A stretch of DNA of 38,750 bases, taken from Cellulomonas biazotea. GTDB lineage: Bacteria; Actinomycetota; Actinomycetes; Actinomycetales; Cellulomonadaceae. The position numbers and the translations under genes were made by a program. Location: assembly GCF_004306155.1 (NCBI RefSeq), contig NZ_BIMR01000090.1, forward strand, positions 1 through 38,750, written 5' to 3'. Shown piece by piece: positions 29,682 to 38,738 of this stretch (position 1 is the first letter of the stretch; each line of letters begins with the position of its first letter). The notes under the pieces are model-generated. The model was given only the letters and a program-made list of their open reading frames with translations, made no database searches and was not told where the DNA came from.

Positions 29682-31040
29682 TCAGCGGGTCGTGGTCGGC
29701 AGGTCCGCGGGCGCGCGGTCGGTCAGGTCGGCGGGCGTGCCGTCGGTCCGGTCGGCAGGTGCGCCGTCGGTCAGGTCCGCGGGCCCGGCCACGGGTACGG
29801 GTTCGGGTACAGGTACGTTCACGGGCGCCGTCGCGCGGCTCGGCCAGAGCGAGACGGCTGCGATCGTCGCGGCGCCCGACACGCCGGCGAGCAGCAGCGC
29901 TGCGCCGGTGAGGCCGACCGCGCCGAGCCACCCGGCGAGCGGGTAGGTCACGAGCCAGCAGGCGTGCGACAGCGAGAACTGCGCGGCGAACGCGGCGGCC
30001 CGGTCGTCCTCGGGGAGGTCGCGCACGATCAGCCGGCCCATGGGCACCTCGGCGCACGCCCAGGCGGCCCCGACCGCGAGCCACAGCAGGCCGACGGCGA
30101 CGAGGCCGACGCCGGGCGCGCGCAGCGCGAGCGGGACGAGCGCGGTCGCGATCGTGAGGGCGGCGGCCCCGCCGAGCATGACGGTGCGGTCGGGCACGCG
30201 GCGCAGGACCCGCGGCAGCAGCAGGGCCGCGGTCATCGAGCCGGCGCCGTTCACGGCGAGCAGCACGGCCACGACCACGTCGCCCTGCTGGAACGTCGAG
30301 CGGGCGATGACGACCGTCTGCACCAGGACGTACGCCCCGGCGGCCGCGACGGCGAGGTTGAGCGCGAGCAGCGGGCGAAGCGTGGGGGTCCGGGCCATGA
30401 GTGCGACGCCGTGCCGCACGCGCGCGCCGAGCGGCAGCTCGGCGAACCCTGCGTCGGTGTCGGACGACCGAGCAGTGCGCCCGAGGGCCAGGGACGCGAC
30501 GAGGACCGCCGAGGCGGCGAACCCGATCCCGGTGCCGACGAACAGCGCGTGCGACGAGACGACGAGCAGGAGCACCGCGGCGAGGACGGGCGACAGCACC
30601 ATCTCGAGGTCGTCGGCGAGCCGGGCCAGCGAGAGCGCCTGCGTGTACTCGCGCTCGTCGGGCAGGACGTCCGGGACGAGCGCCTGCCACGTCGGGGTGT
30701 GCGTGGCCGAGGCGGCCTGCAGCACGAAGACCAGCACGTACACCTGCCAGGTCGCACCGACGAACGGCAGGCACAGCGCGACGACGGCCCGGACCACGTC
30801 GGCGGACACGAGGACGGCGCGCCGGGGCAGCCGAACGACGAGGGCCGCGGCCAGCGGGGCGACGACGACGTACGCGACCATCTTGATCGCGAAGACCGTA
30901 CCGAGGACCTGCCCGGCCCGCTCCCCCGCGACGTCGTACGCGAGCAGGCCGAGGGCGACCGTCGCGAGGCCGGTACCGGCGAGGGAGACGACCTGCGCGG
31001 TGAACAGCCGCCGGAACGTGGGGTGGGCGAGCGGGCTCAC
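29682..31040 (-). CDS. MFS exporter (NreB/enterobactin-exporter-like), probably metal-linked
   Basis: 452 residues, about twelve helices. Starts SPLAHPTFRRLFTAQVVSLAGTGLATVAL split over the first helix, with the MFS-type loop LPRRAVLVSADVVRAV and later a cytoplasmic MGRLIVRDLPEDDRAAAFAAQ. The C-terminal 45 residues are a Pro/Asp-rich tail with repeats of PADLTDGA and PADRTDGT, absent from most MFS proteins. GTG at 31040 overlaps the repressor stop in a GTGA, so exporter and ArsR-type regulator are co-translated. With a regulator of the NmtR/KmtR kind, nickel or cobalt export is the most likely role, but the substrate is inferred only from the neighbour. Confidence 0.82.
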   Translation of the reverse strand: MSPLAHPTFRRLFTAQVVSLAGTGLATVALGLLAYDVAGERAGQVLGTVFAIKMVAYVVVAPLAAALVVRLPRRAVLVSADVVRAVVALCLPFVGATWQVYVLVFVLQAASATHTPTWQALVPDVLPDEREYTQALSLARLADDLEMVLSPVLAAVLLLVVSSHALFVGTGIGFAASAVLVASLALGRTARSSDTDAGFAELPLGARVRHGVALMARTPTLRPLLALNLAVAAAGAYVLVQTVVIARSTFQQGDVVVAVLLAVNGAGSMTAALLLPRVLRRVPDRTVMLGGAAALTIATALVPLALRAPGVGLVAVGLLWLAVGAAWACAEVPMGRLIVRDLPEDDRAAAFAAQFSLSHACWLVTYPLAGWLGAVGLTGAALLLAGVSGAATIAAVSLWPSRATAPVNVPVPEPVPVAGPADLTDGAPADRTDGTPADLTDRAPADLPTTTR

Positions 31041-31396
31041 GGTGTCGGCGCCGCCCGGTGGTGCTCCGGGACGTCGTCCAGCGCGTGCTGCGCCTGGTAG
31101 ACCGCCTGCGTGACGAGTGTCCGGGCGTGCTCGTCGACGAGCGAGTAGAAGACGCGGTTGCCGTCCTGCCGGCTCTTGACGATGCGGCCCCAGCGCAGCT
31201 TCGCGAGGTGCTGCGACACGGACGTCGGGGACTTGTCGACGATGTCGGCGAGGTGGTTGACGGACAGCTCGTCGTCGCGCAGGGCGAGGATGATCCGCAC
31301 GCGCGTCGCGTCGGCGAGCAGGGAGAACACCTCGACGGCGAGGTCGACGTCCTGGGAGTCCACGGCGACCGTGTATTCCTGCGCATCTTCATGCAT
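31037..31396 (-). CDS. ArsR/SmtB-family metal-sensing repressor (NmtR/KmtR-like)
   Basis: 119 residues. Winged helix (about 25-95): VEVFSLLADATRVRIILALRD, LSVNHLADIVDKSPTSVSQHLAKLRWG with the recognition helix, and NRVFYSLVDEHA. The N-terminal MHEDAQEYTVAVDSQDVD and the C-terminal ALDDVPEHHRAA carry His/Asp residues of the kind that bind Ni/Co in NmtR and KmtR. ATG 31396 is chosen: it lies 6 bases after a TACTAT -10 box (31408-31403), so the message is probably leaderless. A GTG in frame ten codons upstream would put the -10 inside the gene. It should repress itself and the MFS exporter and let go when metal rises. Confidence 0.88.
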   Translation of the reverse strand: MHEDAQEYTVAVDSQDVDLAVEVFSLLADATRVRIILALRDDELSVNHLADIVDKSPTSVSQHLAKLRWGRIVKSRQDGNRVFYSLVDEHARTLVTQAVYQAQHALDDVPEHHRAAPTP

Positions 31397-31408
31397 GCGC
31401 AGATAGTA
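31379..31408 (-). promoter_or_regulatory. Leaderless promoter and inverted repeat at the ArsR-type gene start
   Basis: TACTAT at 31408-31403 is a good -10 hexamer. Six bases later comes the ATG, where transcription should start. The inverted repeat CTGCGCAT (31379-31386) / ATGCGCAG (31395-31402) covers this start, as expected for an ArsR-family operator. No clear -35 is seen. Confidence 0.6.
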
Positions 31409-31411
31409 GCG

Positions 31412-31436
31412 CGGTCTCGTGGTCACGCCGAGACCG
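31412..31436. promoter_or_regulatory. Second inverted repeat upstream of the ArsR-type gene
   Basis: CGGTCTCG (31412-31419) and CGAGACCG (31429-31436) are perfect 8-bp arms with a 9-base gap, just upstream of the -10 box. It may be a second operator or the site of another regulator. Confidence 0.45.
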
Positions 31437-31635
31437 ATGCGGTCGTCCGAACTTCCGTCTTCGCAGGTCAGGCGGTCGAAAGTTCCGAGACCGTCCTCAC
31501 ACGGCCTCGACTTCCCCCGGGACCAGACGCCCCCGTACGGTCGGCGCTGCGCTGGAGCAGCCCCGCTCGCACTCCCCGGTGGACGCCGTGCGGAGGCGCG
31601 CCGACGGCCTCCGGCAGCCCGACCGGAAGGCCCGC

Positions 31636-31818
31636 ATGTCGCCCCTGACGCTGCTCCTGATCGCGTTCAGCCTGTCCGCCGACGCGTTCGCCGTCGCGCT
31701 CGGCAAGGGCCTGCACATCCGGCGGCTCACCGTCCGCGACACCGCCGCGATCGCCGTCGCGTTCGGCGCGTTCCAGGGCCTCATGCCCGTCCTCGGCTGG
31801 TTCCTCGGCGTCCACCTC
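31636..31818 (+). pseudogene. mntP: MntP manganese exporter, N-terminal third only
   Basis: ATG 31636 with GGAAGG upstream begins SPLTLLLIAFSLSADAFAVA, then LGKGLHIRRLTVRDTAAIAV and FGAFQGLMPVLGWFLGVHL. These are the first two helices of MntP with the conserved Asp of the first helix. At about residue 61 similarity stops: the frame runs on for 138 codons of Gly/Arg-rich sequence with no membrane helices, and no other frame resumes the family sequence. MntP normally has about 185-190 residues and six helices, so this is a truncated copy. The start, ribosome-binding site and coding part are undamaged, suggesting a deletion or replacement of the 3' part next to aceA. Confidence 0.78.
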
Positions 31819-32228
31819 CAGGGGAGCGTGTCGAGGGCGCCGGACGCCGGGGGCGGCGGGGGTGCGGGACGGGCGGACGTCGTCGTCATGCCCACCCACG
31901 GTGCCAGGCCGCGACGGTTCCGTCCAGGAGAAGGAAGTCGATCCTTCCGTCGTGAACGCGGTCCCACGGGGGGCCGCGACGGGCGATTCGCCTGGTCCGG
32001 CAGAGAACTTCTGCGGTACCAGGCATCCGCCCGCACGACGGCGTGGTCGACCGACGGCTTCCGGAAGCGGGAAGAAGCCCGGAACTTCACGCTCCCCCAC
32101 CGGCCTCCCCCGGCCGAGCGTGCCCCACGGTGGAGGTGCGGGGCCGACGGCGGACATACCGCCCGCCGCCCCGCACCACGCCTCGCGAGACGCACCGCGA
32201 GCACGACCGAAGGATCCGGGAGGACCCG
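31819..32228. other. Gene-free stretch between the mntP stump and aceA
   Basis: 410 bases without a recognisable gene; frames here are Arg/Pro-rich. It probably contains the aceA promoter and leader. Visible structures are the palindrome GCTTCCGGAAGC (32057-32068), a GGAAGTCGATCCTTCC hairpin near 31936, and CAGAGAACTTCTG near 32001. One or more may be sites for regulators of the glyoxylate shunt; none matches a binding site I can name with confidence. Confidence 0.4.
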
Positions 32229-33554
32229 ATGAGCACCGCCACCGACCCCGCTCCCCGCACGACGACGCTGCCCGGCGACCGCACGCAGACCGCGGCCGAC
32301 CTGGAGACGGTCTGGGCGACCGACCCGCGCTGGGCCGGCATCCGCCGGACCCACTCCGCGCAGGACGTCGTCGCGCTGCGCGGGTCGGTCGGCGAGGAGC
32401 ACACGCTCGCGCGTCGCGGCGCCCGCCGCCTGTGGGACCTGCTGCACCAGCGGACGCACGTCCCCGCGCTCGGGGCGCTCACCGGCAACCAGGCCGTGCA
32501 GCAGGTCCGGGCCGGGCTGGAGGCGATCTACCTGTCCGGCTGGCAGGTGGCCGCCGACGCCAACCTGTCCGGCCAGACGTACCCCGACCAGAGCCTCTAC
32601 CCCGCCAACTCCGTGCCCGCCGTCGTCCGTCGCATCAACAACGCGCTGCTGCGCGCCGACCAGGTCGAGGTCGCCGAGCACGGCCGGGCGTCGCGCGACT
32701 GGCTCGCGCCGGTCGTCGCCGACGCCGAGGCAGGGTTCGGCGGCCCGCTCAACGCCTACGAGCTCATGCACGCGATGATCGCGGCGGGCGCGGCGGGCGT
32801 GCACTGGGAGGACCAGCTCGCGGCGGAGAAGAAGTGCGGCCACCTGGGCGGCAAGGTGCTCGTCCCGACGGCCCAGCACGTCCGGACGCTGTCCGCGGCG
32901 CGGCTCGCGGCAGACGTCGCCGACGTGCCGAGCGTCATCGTCGCGCGCACCGACTCCCTCGGCGCGGACCTGCTGACGAGCGACGCCGACGAGCGCGACC
33001 ACCCGTTCCTCACGGGCGAGCGCACCCCGGAGGGCTACCACCGGGTGCGGCCCGGCCTGGACGCCGTCGTCGCCCGCGCCGACGCGTACGCGCCCTTCGC
33101 GGACCTGCTGTGGGTCGAGACGTCGACGCCCGACCTGGCCCTCGCGATCGAGTTCGCCGAGCGCATCCACGAGAAGCACCCCGGCAAGCTCCTCGCGTAC
33201 AACTGCTCGCCGTCGTTCCACTGGCGCCGCCACCTGGACGACGCGCAGATCGCGCGGTTCCAGCGCGACCTCGCGGGCTACGGGTACGCGTTCCAGTTCG
33301 TCACGCTGGCCGGCTTCCACGCGCTCAACCACTCGATGTTCGACCTGGCCAGCGGCTACGCGCAGCGCGGCATGAGCGCGTACGTCGACCTGCAGCAGGC
33401 CGAGATCGCGGCCGAGGCCGCCGGCTACACCGCGACCCGCCACCAGCGCGAGGTCGGCACGGGGTACTTCGACCGGGTCGCCACCGCGATCACGCCCGAC
33501 GCCTCGACGCTCGCGCTCGCCGGCTCCACCGAGACGGCCCAGTTCACCCACTGA
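32229..33554 (+). CDS. aceA: Isocitrate lyase
   Basis: 441 residues, first enzyme of the glyoxylate shunt, splitting isocitrate to succinate and glyoxylate. The active-site loop [11 protein letters not shown] has C203 as catalytic Cys. [32 protein letters not shown] and [14 protein letters not shown] are all typical, as are the late YNCSPSFHW and [13 protein letters not shown]. Length fits the bacterial type. ATG 32229 has GGGAGGA 5 bases upstream. Followed after 46 bases by aceB, the next enzyme of the shunt. It allows growth on acetate, ethanol or fatty acids, which fits with the ethanol/acetyl-CoA enzyme AdhE further downstream. Confidence 0.97.
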   Translation: MSTATDPAPRTTTLPGDRTQTAADLETVWATDPRWAGIRRTHSAQDVVALRGSVGEEHTLARRGARRLWDLLHQRTHVPALGALTGNQAVQQVRAGLEAIYLSGWQVAADANLSGQTYPDQSLYPANSVPAVVRRINNALLRADQVEVAEHGRASRDWLAPVVADAEAGFGGPLNAYELMHAMIAAGAAGVHWEDQLAAEKKCGHLGGKVLVPTAQHVRTLSAARLAADVADVPSVIVARTDSLGADLLTSDADERDHPFLTGERTPEGYHRVRPGLDAVVARADAYAPFADLLWVETSTPDLALAIEFAERIHEKHPGKLLAYNCSPSFHWRRHLDDAQIARFQRDLAGYGYAFQFVTLAGFHALNHSMFDLASGYAQRGMSAYVDLQQAEIAAEAAGYTATRHQREVGTGYFDRVATAITPDASTLALAGSTETAQFTH

Positions 33555-33600
33555 CCCCTGACCCGCGCGGCCCCGCCGCGCCCGCACCCGGAGGTGCACC

Positions 33601-35262
33601 ATGACCATCCTCACCCCCGCCCGCGCCCCGCTGACGGGACCCGTCGTCCAGCCGCACCTCGAGATCGTGGGCCCGGACGTCCCCGGCTCCGCGCAGATCC
33701 TCACGCCCGAGGCGCTGGACTTCGTCGCCGACCTGCACACCCTGTTCGGCACGCGCCGGATCCTGCTGCTGCGCGAGCGCCAGCTGCGCCGCGACCGCAT
33801 CGCGAACGGCGCCGACCCCGGCTTCCTCCCGCTGACCGCGGGCGTGCGGGCGGACCGCACGTGGCGCGTCGCCGGACCGGGTCCCGGCCTGGAGGACCGT
33901 CGGGTCGAGATCACCGGCCCGACCGACCGCAAGACGACCGTCAACGCCCTCAACTCCGGCGCGCGCGTCTGGCTCGCCGACCTGGAGGACGCGACCAGCC
34001 CCACCTGGGAGCACGTCGTCGGCGGCCAGCACAGCCTGTACGACGCGATCCGCGGCGACGCGGACTTCACGTCGCCCGACGGCAAGGAGTACCGGGTCGG
34101 CGAGCAGACGCCGACGATCGTGTTCCGCCCGCGCGGCTGGCACCTCGCCGAGAAGCACGTCGAGCACGTCGACCGGGCCGGCCAGCGCTACGGCGCGTCC
34201 GCGTCGCTCGTCGACGCGGGCCTCTACCTGTTCCACAACGCGCAGGCGCTGGTCGACGGCGGCCGCGGCCCGTACCTGTACCTGCCGAAGATCGAGAACC
34301 ACTACGAGGCGCGGCTGTGGGACGAGGTGTTCCGGTTCACCGAGGCGTACCTGGGTCTGCGGCACGGCACGATCCGCGCGACGGTCCTCATCGAGACCAT
34401 CACGGCCGCGTTCGAGATGGAGGAGATCCTCTACGAGCTGCGCGACCACTGCGCGGGCCTCAACGCGGGCCGCTGGGACTACATCTTCAGCGTCGTCAAG
34501 ACGTTCCGGTCCCGCGGTCGCCGCTGGATCCTTCCCGACCGCTCCCGCGTGACGATGACCGTGCCGTTCATGCGGGCGTACACCGACCTGCTGGTCGCGA
34601 CGTGCCACCGGCGCGGCGCGCAGGCGATCGGCGGCATGAGCGCGTTCGTCCCGAACCGTCGCGACCCGGAGGCCAACGAGCGGGCGTTCGCGCAGGTCCG
34701 GGCCGACAAGCAGCGCGAGGCGGACCAGGGCTTCGACGGGACGTGGGTCGCGCACCCCGACCTCGTGCCCGTCGCGCGGGCCGTCTTCGACGAGGCGCTC
34801 GGCGAGCGCACCGACCAGCGTGACCGGCTGCGCGACGACGTCGAGGTGAGCGCGGCGGACCTGCTCGACGTCGCGTCGGCGGGCGGCTGCGAGCCCGGCG
34901 CCATCACCGACGCGGGCCTGCGGACCAACCTGTCCGTCGCGGTCCGCTACCTGGAGGCGTGGCTGCGCGGCACCGGTGCCGTCGCGATCGACGGGCTCAT
35001 GGAGGACGCCGCGACCGCGGAGATCTCCCGGTCGCAGGTGTGGCAGTGGGTGCACCACGGCGTCACGACGGACTCGGGCACGACGGTCGACGCCGCGCAC
35101 GTCCGGGCCGTCCTCGCCGACGTCCTGGCCGGCCTGCCGCGCACCGCCGACGACCGGTTCGACGACGCGGCCGCGCTGTTCGAGGAGGTCGCGCTGGGCG
35201 AGGCGTTCCCGACGTTCCTCACCGTCCCGGCCTACGCGCAGCACCTGGTCACCCGCGCCTGA
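33601..35262 (+). CDS. aceB: Malate synthase A
   Basis: 553 residues, condenses glyoxylate with acetyl-CoA to malate. Form A by length and motifs: LADLEDATSPTWEHVVGGQ, FRPRGWHLAEKHVE, YLYLPKIENHYEARLW, then VLIETITAAFEMEEILYELR (catalytic Arg and acidic residues) and NAGRWDYIFSVVK. The C-terminal domain has GLMEDAATAEISRSQVWQWV. ATG 33601 has CGGAGG 6 bases upstream. Co-transcribed with aceA; a strong hairpin follows 9 bases after the stop. Confidence 0.97.
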   Translation: MTILTPARAPLTGPVVQPHLEIVGPDVPGSAQILTPEALDFVADLHTLFGTRRILLLRERQLRRDRIANGADPGFLPLTAGVRADRTWRVAGPGPGLEDRRVEITGPTDRKTTVNALNSGARVWLADLEDATSPTWEHVVGGQHSLYDAIRGDADFTSPDGKEYRVGEQTPTIVFRPRGWHLAEKHVEHVDRAGQRYGASASLVDAGLYLFHNAQALVDGGRGPYLYLPKIENHYEARLWDEVFRFTEAYLGLRHGTIRATVLIETITAAFEMEEILYELRDHCAGLNAGRWDYIFSVVKTFRSRGRRWILPDRSRVTMTVPFMRAYTDLLVATCHRRGAQAIGGMSAFVPNRRDPEANERAFAQVRADKQREADQGFDGTWVAHPDLVPVARAVFDEALGERTDQRDRLRDDVEVSAADLLDVASAGGCEPGAITDAGLRTNLSVAVRYLEAWLRGTGAVAIDGLMEDAATAEISRSQVWQWVHHGVTTDSGTTVDAAHVRAVLADVLAGLPRTADDRFDDAAALFEEVALGEAFPTFLTVPAYAQHLVTRA

Positions 35263-35270
35263 CGCCGACG

Positions 35271-35307
35271 CGCCGGGGGACGTGCCGTTCGTGCACGTCC
35301 CCCGGCG
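35271..35307 (+). terminator. Terminator of the aceA-aceB operon
   Basis: CGCCGGGGGACGTGC (35271-35285) and GCACGTCCCCCGGCG (35293-35307) form a perfect 15-bp stem with a 7-base loop, directly after the aceB stop. No U-tract. Confidence 0.85.
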
Positions 35308-35378
35308 TCAGTCGGTGCCGGGGTCTGCGGCGGCGTCACGCGAGGCGCGGTCGACGTCCCGGCTCGGCGGAGGCGATC

Positions 35379-35786
35379 ATGAGCGACGTCGCGGCGATAC
35401 TGACGGGCATGGACCGCCACGACGGCGCCCGGCAGCGGACGGAGCGGGCCGCGCGCGAGCACGTCGCCGCGTTCAACGCCCACGACACCGCACGCCTGCT
35501 GGCCGGGTTCACCGCGGACGCCCGGTGGGCCACCGGGCAGGACGTGTTCGTCGGGACCGCGGCGCTGGCAGACGTGTTCGACGCGGGCCTGTGGGCGCTC
35601 GACCCCGCCCTGGAGGTCCTCTCCTTGGTCGTCGGCGAGGACCGCGCCGCGGCCGAGCTCCGCGAGACGCTGACGTTCGACGGCGAGGTCCGGACGTTCA
35701 CGGTCGCGGTGTTCCTCGACGTCGACGGCGATGGTCTGATCCGGCGCGGGCGCGTCTACCGCGAGGGCTCCGCAGACCTCGACTGA
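35379..35786 (+). CDS. SnoaL-like (NTF2-fold) small protein
   Basis: 135 residues. EHVAAFNAHDTARLLAGFTADARWATG is the typical opening of the SnoaL/NTF2-like fold, split here over helix and first strand. VFVGTAALADVFDAGL and a final sheet (VRTFTVAVFLDVDGDGLIRRGRVYREG) complete it. Such proteins include polyketide cyclases, hydratases and many of unknown role; no catalytic pair can be assigned. ATG 35379 is favoured by GGAGG 7 bases upstream; an in-frame ATG ten codons later is possible. It is isolated between two hairpins and so has its own transcript. Confidence 0.75.
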   Translation: MSDVAAILTGMDRHDGARQRTERAAREHVAAFNAHDTARLLAGFTADARWATGQDVFVGTAALADVFDAGLWALDPALEVLSLVVGEDRAAAELRETLTFDGEVRTFTVAVFLDVDGDGLIRRGRVYREGSADLD

Positions 35787-35802
35787 CCGCCTGCGCGGCA
35801 GC

Positions 35803-35824
35803 GCCTGGGACCCAGGTCCCAGGC
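35803..35824. terminator. Compact inverted repeat after the SnoaL-like gene
   Basis: GCCTGGGACC (35803-35812) and GGTCCCAGGC (35815-35824) are perfect complements 2 bases apart, 16 bases after the stop codon. It may be the terminator of the small gene, or an operator since it lies in the region in front of adhE. Confidence 0.55.
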
Positions 35825-35987
35825 CTCCCACCTGCAGGTTTCCCGAGTTTCCCCCCGCTGACCTGGCCTCAGGACCTTCGGCTCAGTCATCCGACGAATC
35901 GCCCCCCTAGCGTCGAAGACGTCAACGGCGACGACTCCAGCAACCGCCGGGAGGCCACTCCCGAGCACTGACCAGGGGAGCCCTACG

Positions 35988-38738
35988 GTGACTGTCACCG
36001 AGTCCAGCACGACCCGCACGACCAAGGCCAAGAAGGCCCCCGCGACCGCGCCCGAGGCGCCGGCCGCTCCCGCCCCGGCGCTCTCCGAGGACCAGGTCGC
36101 CTCCGCGATCGACGCACTCGTCGCCAACGCGACGAAGGCGCTCGCGGAGTACGCGCGGTTCACGCAGGAGGACGTCGACCGCTTCGTCAAGAAGGGTTCG
36201 GTCGCGGCGCTCGACCAGCACGGCCACCTCGCGAAGCTCGCGGTCGAGGAGACCGGGCGCGGCGTGTTCGAGGACAAGGCCGTCAAGAACATCTTCGCGT
36301 GCGAGCACGTGACGAACTCGATGGCCGACCTCAAGACCGTGGGCGTCATCGCCCGCGACGAGCTGCGCGGCATCACCGAGATCGCCGAGCCCGTCGGCGT
36401 CGTCTGCGGCGTCACCCCGGTCACGAACCCGACGTCGACGGCGATCTTCAAGTCGCTCATCGCGCTCAAGACCCGCAACCCGATCATCTTCGCGTTCCAC
36501 CCGGGCGCGCAGGCGTCCTCGGTCGCGGCCGCGAAGGTCGTGCGGGACGCGGCCGTCGCCGCGGGTGCCCCCGAGCACTGCATCCAGTGGGTCGAGACGC
36601 CGAGCATCGCGGCGACCAACATGCTGATGAACCACCCGGGCGTGGCGCTCATCCTCGCGACCGGCGGCAACGCGATGGTCCGCGCGGCCTACTCCTGTGG
36701 CAAGCCGGCCCTCGGGGTCGGCGCGGGCAACGTCCCGGCCTACATCGAGAAGTCGGCCAAGCTCAAGCGGGCCGTCAACGACGTCGTCCTGTCCAAGGCG
36801 TTCGACAACGGCATGATCTGCGCGTCCGAGCAGGCCGTCATCCTCGACGACGAGATCTACGACGCCGCGATGGCGGAGTTCAAGGTCCTGCACGCCTACC
36901 TGGCGACCCCCGCCGAGAAGACGCTGCTCGAGCAGTTCATCTTCGGCGTCGAGGCGCAGGGCACCAACTGCGGCGAGGCGAAGCTCAACCCGACGGTCGT
37001 CGGCAAGTCGCCGCAGTGGATCGCCGAGCAGGCCGGCTTCACGGTCCCCGCGGACACCTCGATCATCCTCGCGGAGGTCGACGGCGTCGGCCCGCAGGAG
37101 CCGCTGACGCGCGAGAAGCTCGCCCCCGTCCTCGCGGTGCTGCGCGCCACGACGACCGAGCAGGGCATCACGCTCGCCGAGCAGATGGTGGAGTTCGACG
37201 GCCTCGGCCACTCCGCCGCGATCCACACCCGCGACGACGCCCTCACCGAGAAGTTCGGCAGCCGCGTCAAGGCCGTCCGCGTCATCGCGAACGCGCCCTC
37301 GTCGCTCGGCGGCATCGGCGACATCTACAACGCGTTCATCCCGTCGCTCACGCTGGGCTGCGGCTCGTACGGCCACAACTCGGTCTCCAACAACGTCTCG
37401 GCGGTGAACCTCATCAACGTCAAGCGCGTCGGCCGGCGCAACAACAACCTGCAGTGGTTCAAGGTCCCGGCCAAGACGTACTTCGAGCCGAACGCGATCC
37501 GCTACCTGCAGGACATGCCCGAGGTCGAGCGCGTCACGATCGTCACCGACGCGACGATGACCACCTTGGGCTTCGTCGACAAGATCATCGACGTCCTCAA
37601 CCGCCGCCCCGGCAAGGTCGCCCTGCAGATCATCGACCAGGTCGAGCCCGAGCCGTCGGTCCGCACCGTGCAGAACGGCGCCGCGCAGATGCGCCACTTC
37701 CGCCCGGACACGATCATCGCGCTCGGCGGCGGCTCGCCGATGGACGCCGCGAAGGTCATGTGGCTGCTGTACGAGCACCCGGAGATCAACTTCTCCGACC
37801 TCAAGCAGAAGTTCTTCGACGTCCGCAAGCGTGCGTTCAAGTTCCCCGTGCTGGGTGAGCTCGCGCAGCTCGTCTGCATCCCGACGACGTCGGGCACGGG
37901 CGCCGAGGTCACGCCGTTCGCGGTCATCTCCGACCCCGACGCGGGCAAGAAGTACCCGCTCGCCGACTACGCGCTGACGCCGACGGTCGCGATCATCGAC
38001 CCGGTCCTCACGGCCAAGATGCCCCCGTCGCTCGCGGCGGACTCCGGCTTCGACGCCCTGACGCACGCGACCGAGGCGTACGTGTCGGTCTACGCGAACG
38101 ACTTCACGGACGGCATGGCGCTGCAGGCGATCCGCCTGATCTTCGACAACCTCGCGACGTCGGTCAACGGCGCCCCCGAGGACCCCGCCACGAAGGACGC
38201 GCGGGAGAAGATGCACAACGCCGGGACGATCGCGGGCATGAGCTTCGGCAACGCGTTCCTCGGGATCGTGCACGCCATGGCGCACGTCGTCGGCTCGACG
38301 CACCACCTGGTGCACGGCCGCACGAACGCGACGCTGCTGCCGCACGTCATCCGCTACAACGGCACCGTCCCGACCAAGCTCACGAGCTGGCCGAAGTACG
38401 AGCACTACGTCGCCCCGGAGCGGTTCCAGCAGATCGCGCAGATGCTCGGCCTGCCCGCCGCCACCCCGGCGCAGGGTGTCGAGTCCTACGCGCTGGCCGT
38501 CGAGGCGCTGCGTGCGAAGGTCGGCATCCCGGCCTCGTTCCAGGGCCAGGGCGTGTCCGAGCAGGAGTTCATGAGCCGCCTCGACGAGGTCGCCATGGGC
38601 GCCTACGAGGACCAGTGCGCTCCCGCCAACCCGCGCATGCCGATGATCGACGACATGAAGGACCTGATGACCGCGGCCTACTACGGCACGTCGCTGGAGG
38701 ACGTCCGTTCCCGCCGCAGCGAGCAGCAGGAGGCCTGA
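35988..38738 (+). CDS. adhE: Bifunctional acetaldehyde-CoA/alcohol dehydrogenase
   Basis: 916 residues. The N-terminal CoA-acylating aldehyde dehydrogenase (about 35-470) has the catalytic C278 in DNGMICASEQ, GVTPVTNPTSTAIFKSLIAL and the nucleotide loop VGAGNVPAYIE. A linker leads to the C-terminal iron-dependent alcohol dehydrogenase (about 490-900) with GGGSPMDAAKVMW, PTTSGTGAEVTPFAV and iron ligands in DSGFDALTHATEAY and GIVHAMAHVVGSTHHLVHG. It reduces acetyl-CoA to ethanol with two NADH; these enzymes form filaments (spirosomes). The first 32 residues are a Lys/Ala/Pro-rich extension (TKAKKAPATAPEAPAAP) absent from enterobacterial AdhE. GTG 35988, AGGGGAG 6 bases upstream. About 200 bases of leader lie upstream; no obvious Rex site was found. 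Indicates fermentation under low oxygen. Confidence 0.97.
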   Translation: MTVTESSTTRTTKAKKAPATAPEAPAAPAPALSEDQVASAIDALVANATKALAEYARFTQEDVDRFVKKGSVAALDQHGHLAKLAVEETGRGVFEDKAVKNIFACEHVTNSMADLKTVGVIARDELRGITEIAEPVGVVCGVTPVTNPTSTAIFKSLIALKTRNPIIFAFHPGAQASSVAAAKVVRDAAVAAGAPEHCIQWVETPSIAATNMLMNHPGVALILATGGNAMVRAAYSCGKPALGVGAGNVPAYIEKSAKLKRAVNDVVLSKAFDNGMICASEQAVILDDEIYDAAMAEFKVLHAYLATPAEKTLLEQFIFGVEAQGTNCGEAKLNPTVVGKSPQWIAEQAGFTVPADTSIILAEVDGVGPQEPLTREKLAPVLAVLRATTTEQGITLAEQMVEFDGLGHSAAIHTRDDALTEKFGSRVKAVRVIANAPSSLGGIGDIYNAFIPSLTLGCGSYGHNSVSNNVSAVNLINVKRVGRRNNNLQWFKVPAKTYFEPNAIRYLQDMPEVERVTIVTDATMTTLGFVDKIIDVLNRRPGKVALQIIDQVEPEPSVRTVQNGAAQMRHFRPDTIIALGGGSPMDAAKVMWLLYEHPEINFSDLKQKFFDVRKRAFKFPVLGELAQLVCIPTTSGTGAEVTPFAVISDPDAGKKYPLADYALTPTVAIIDPVLTAKMPPSLAADSGFDALTHATEAYVSVYANDFTDGMALQAIRLIFDNLATSVNGAPEDPATKDAREKMHNAGTIAGMSFGNAFLGIVHAMAHVVGSTHHLVHGRTNATLLPHVIRYNGTVPTKLTSWPKYEHYVAPERFQQIAQMLGLPAATPAQGVESYALAVEALRAKVGIPASFQGQGVSEQEFMSRLDEVAMGAYEDQCAPANPRMPMIDDMKDLMTAAYYGTSLEDVRSRRSEQQEA

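Noticed and set aside
31480-31635. Manganese (yybP-ykoY) riboswitch in front of mntP
   Set aside because: The conserved loop sequences could not be found; only ordinary GC-rich hairpins are present.
35787-35987. Rex operator in front of adhE
   Set aside because: No TTGTGAA/TTCACAA-type palindrome was found; the inverted repeat at 35803-35824 has a different sequence.
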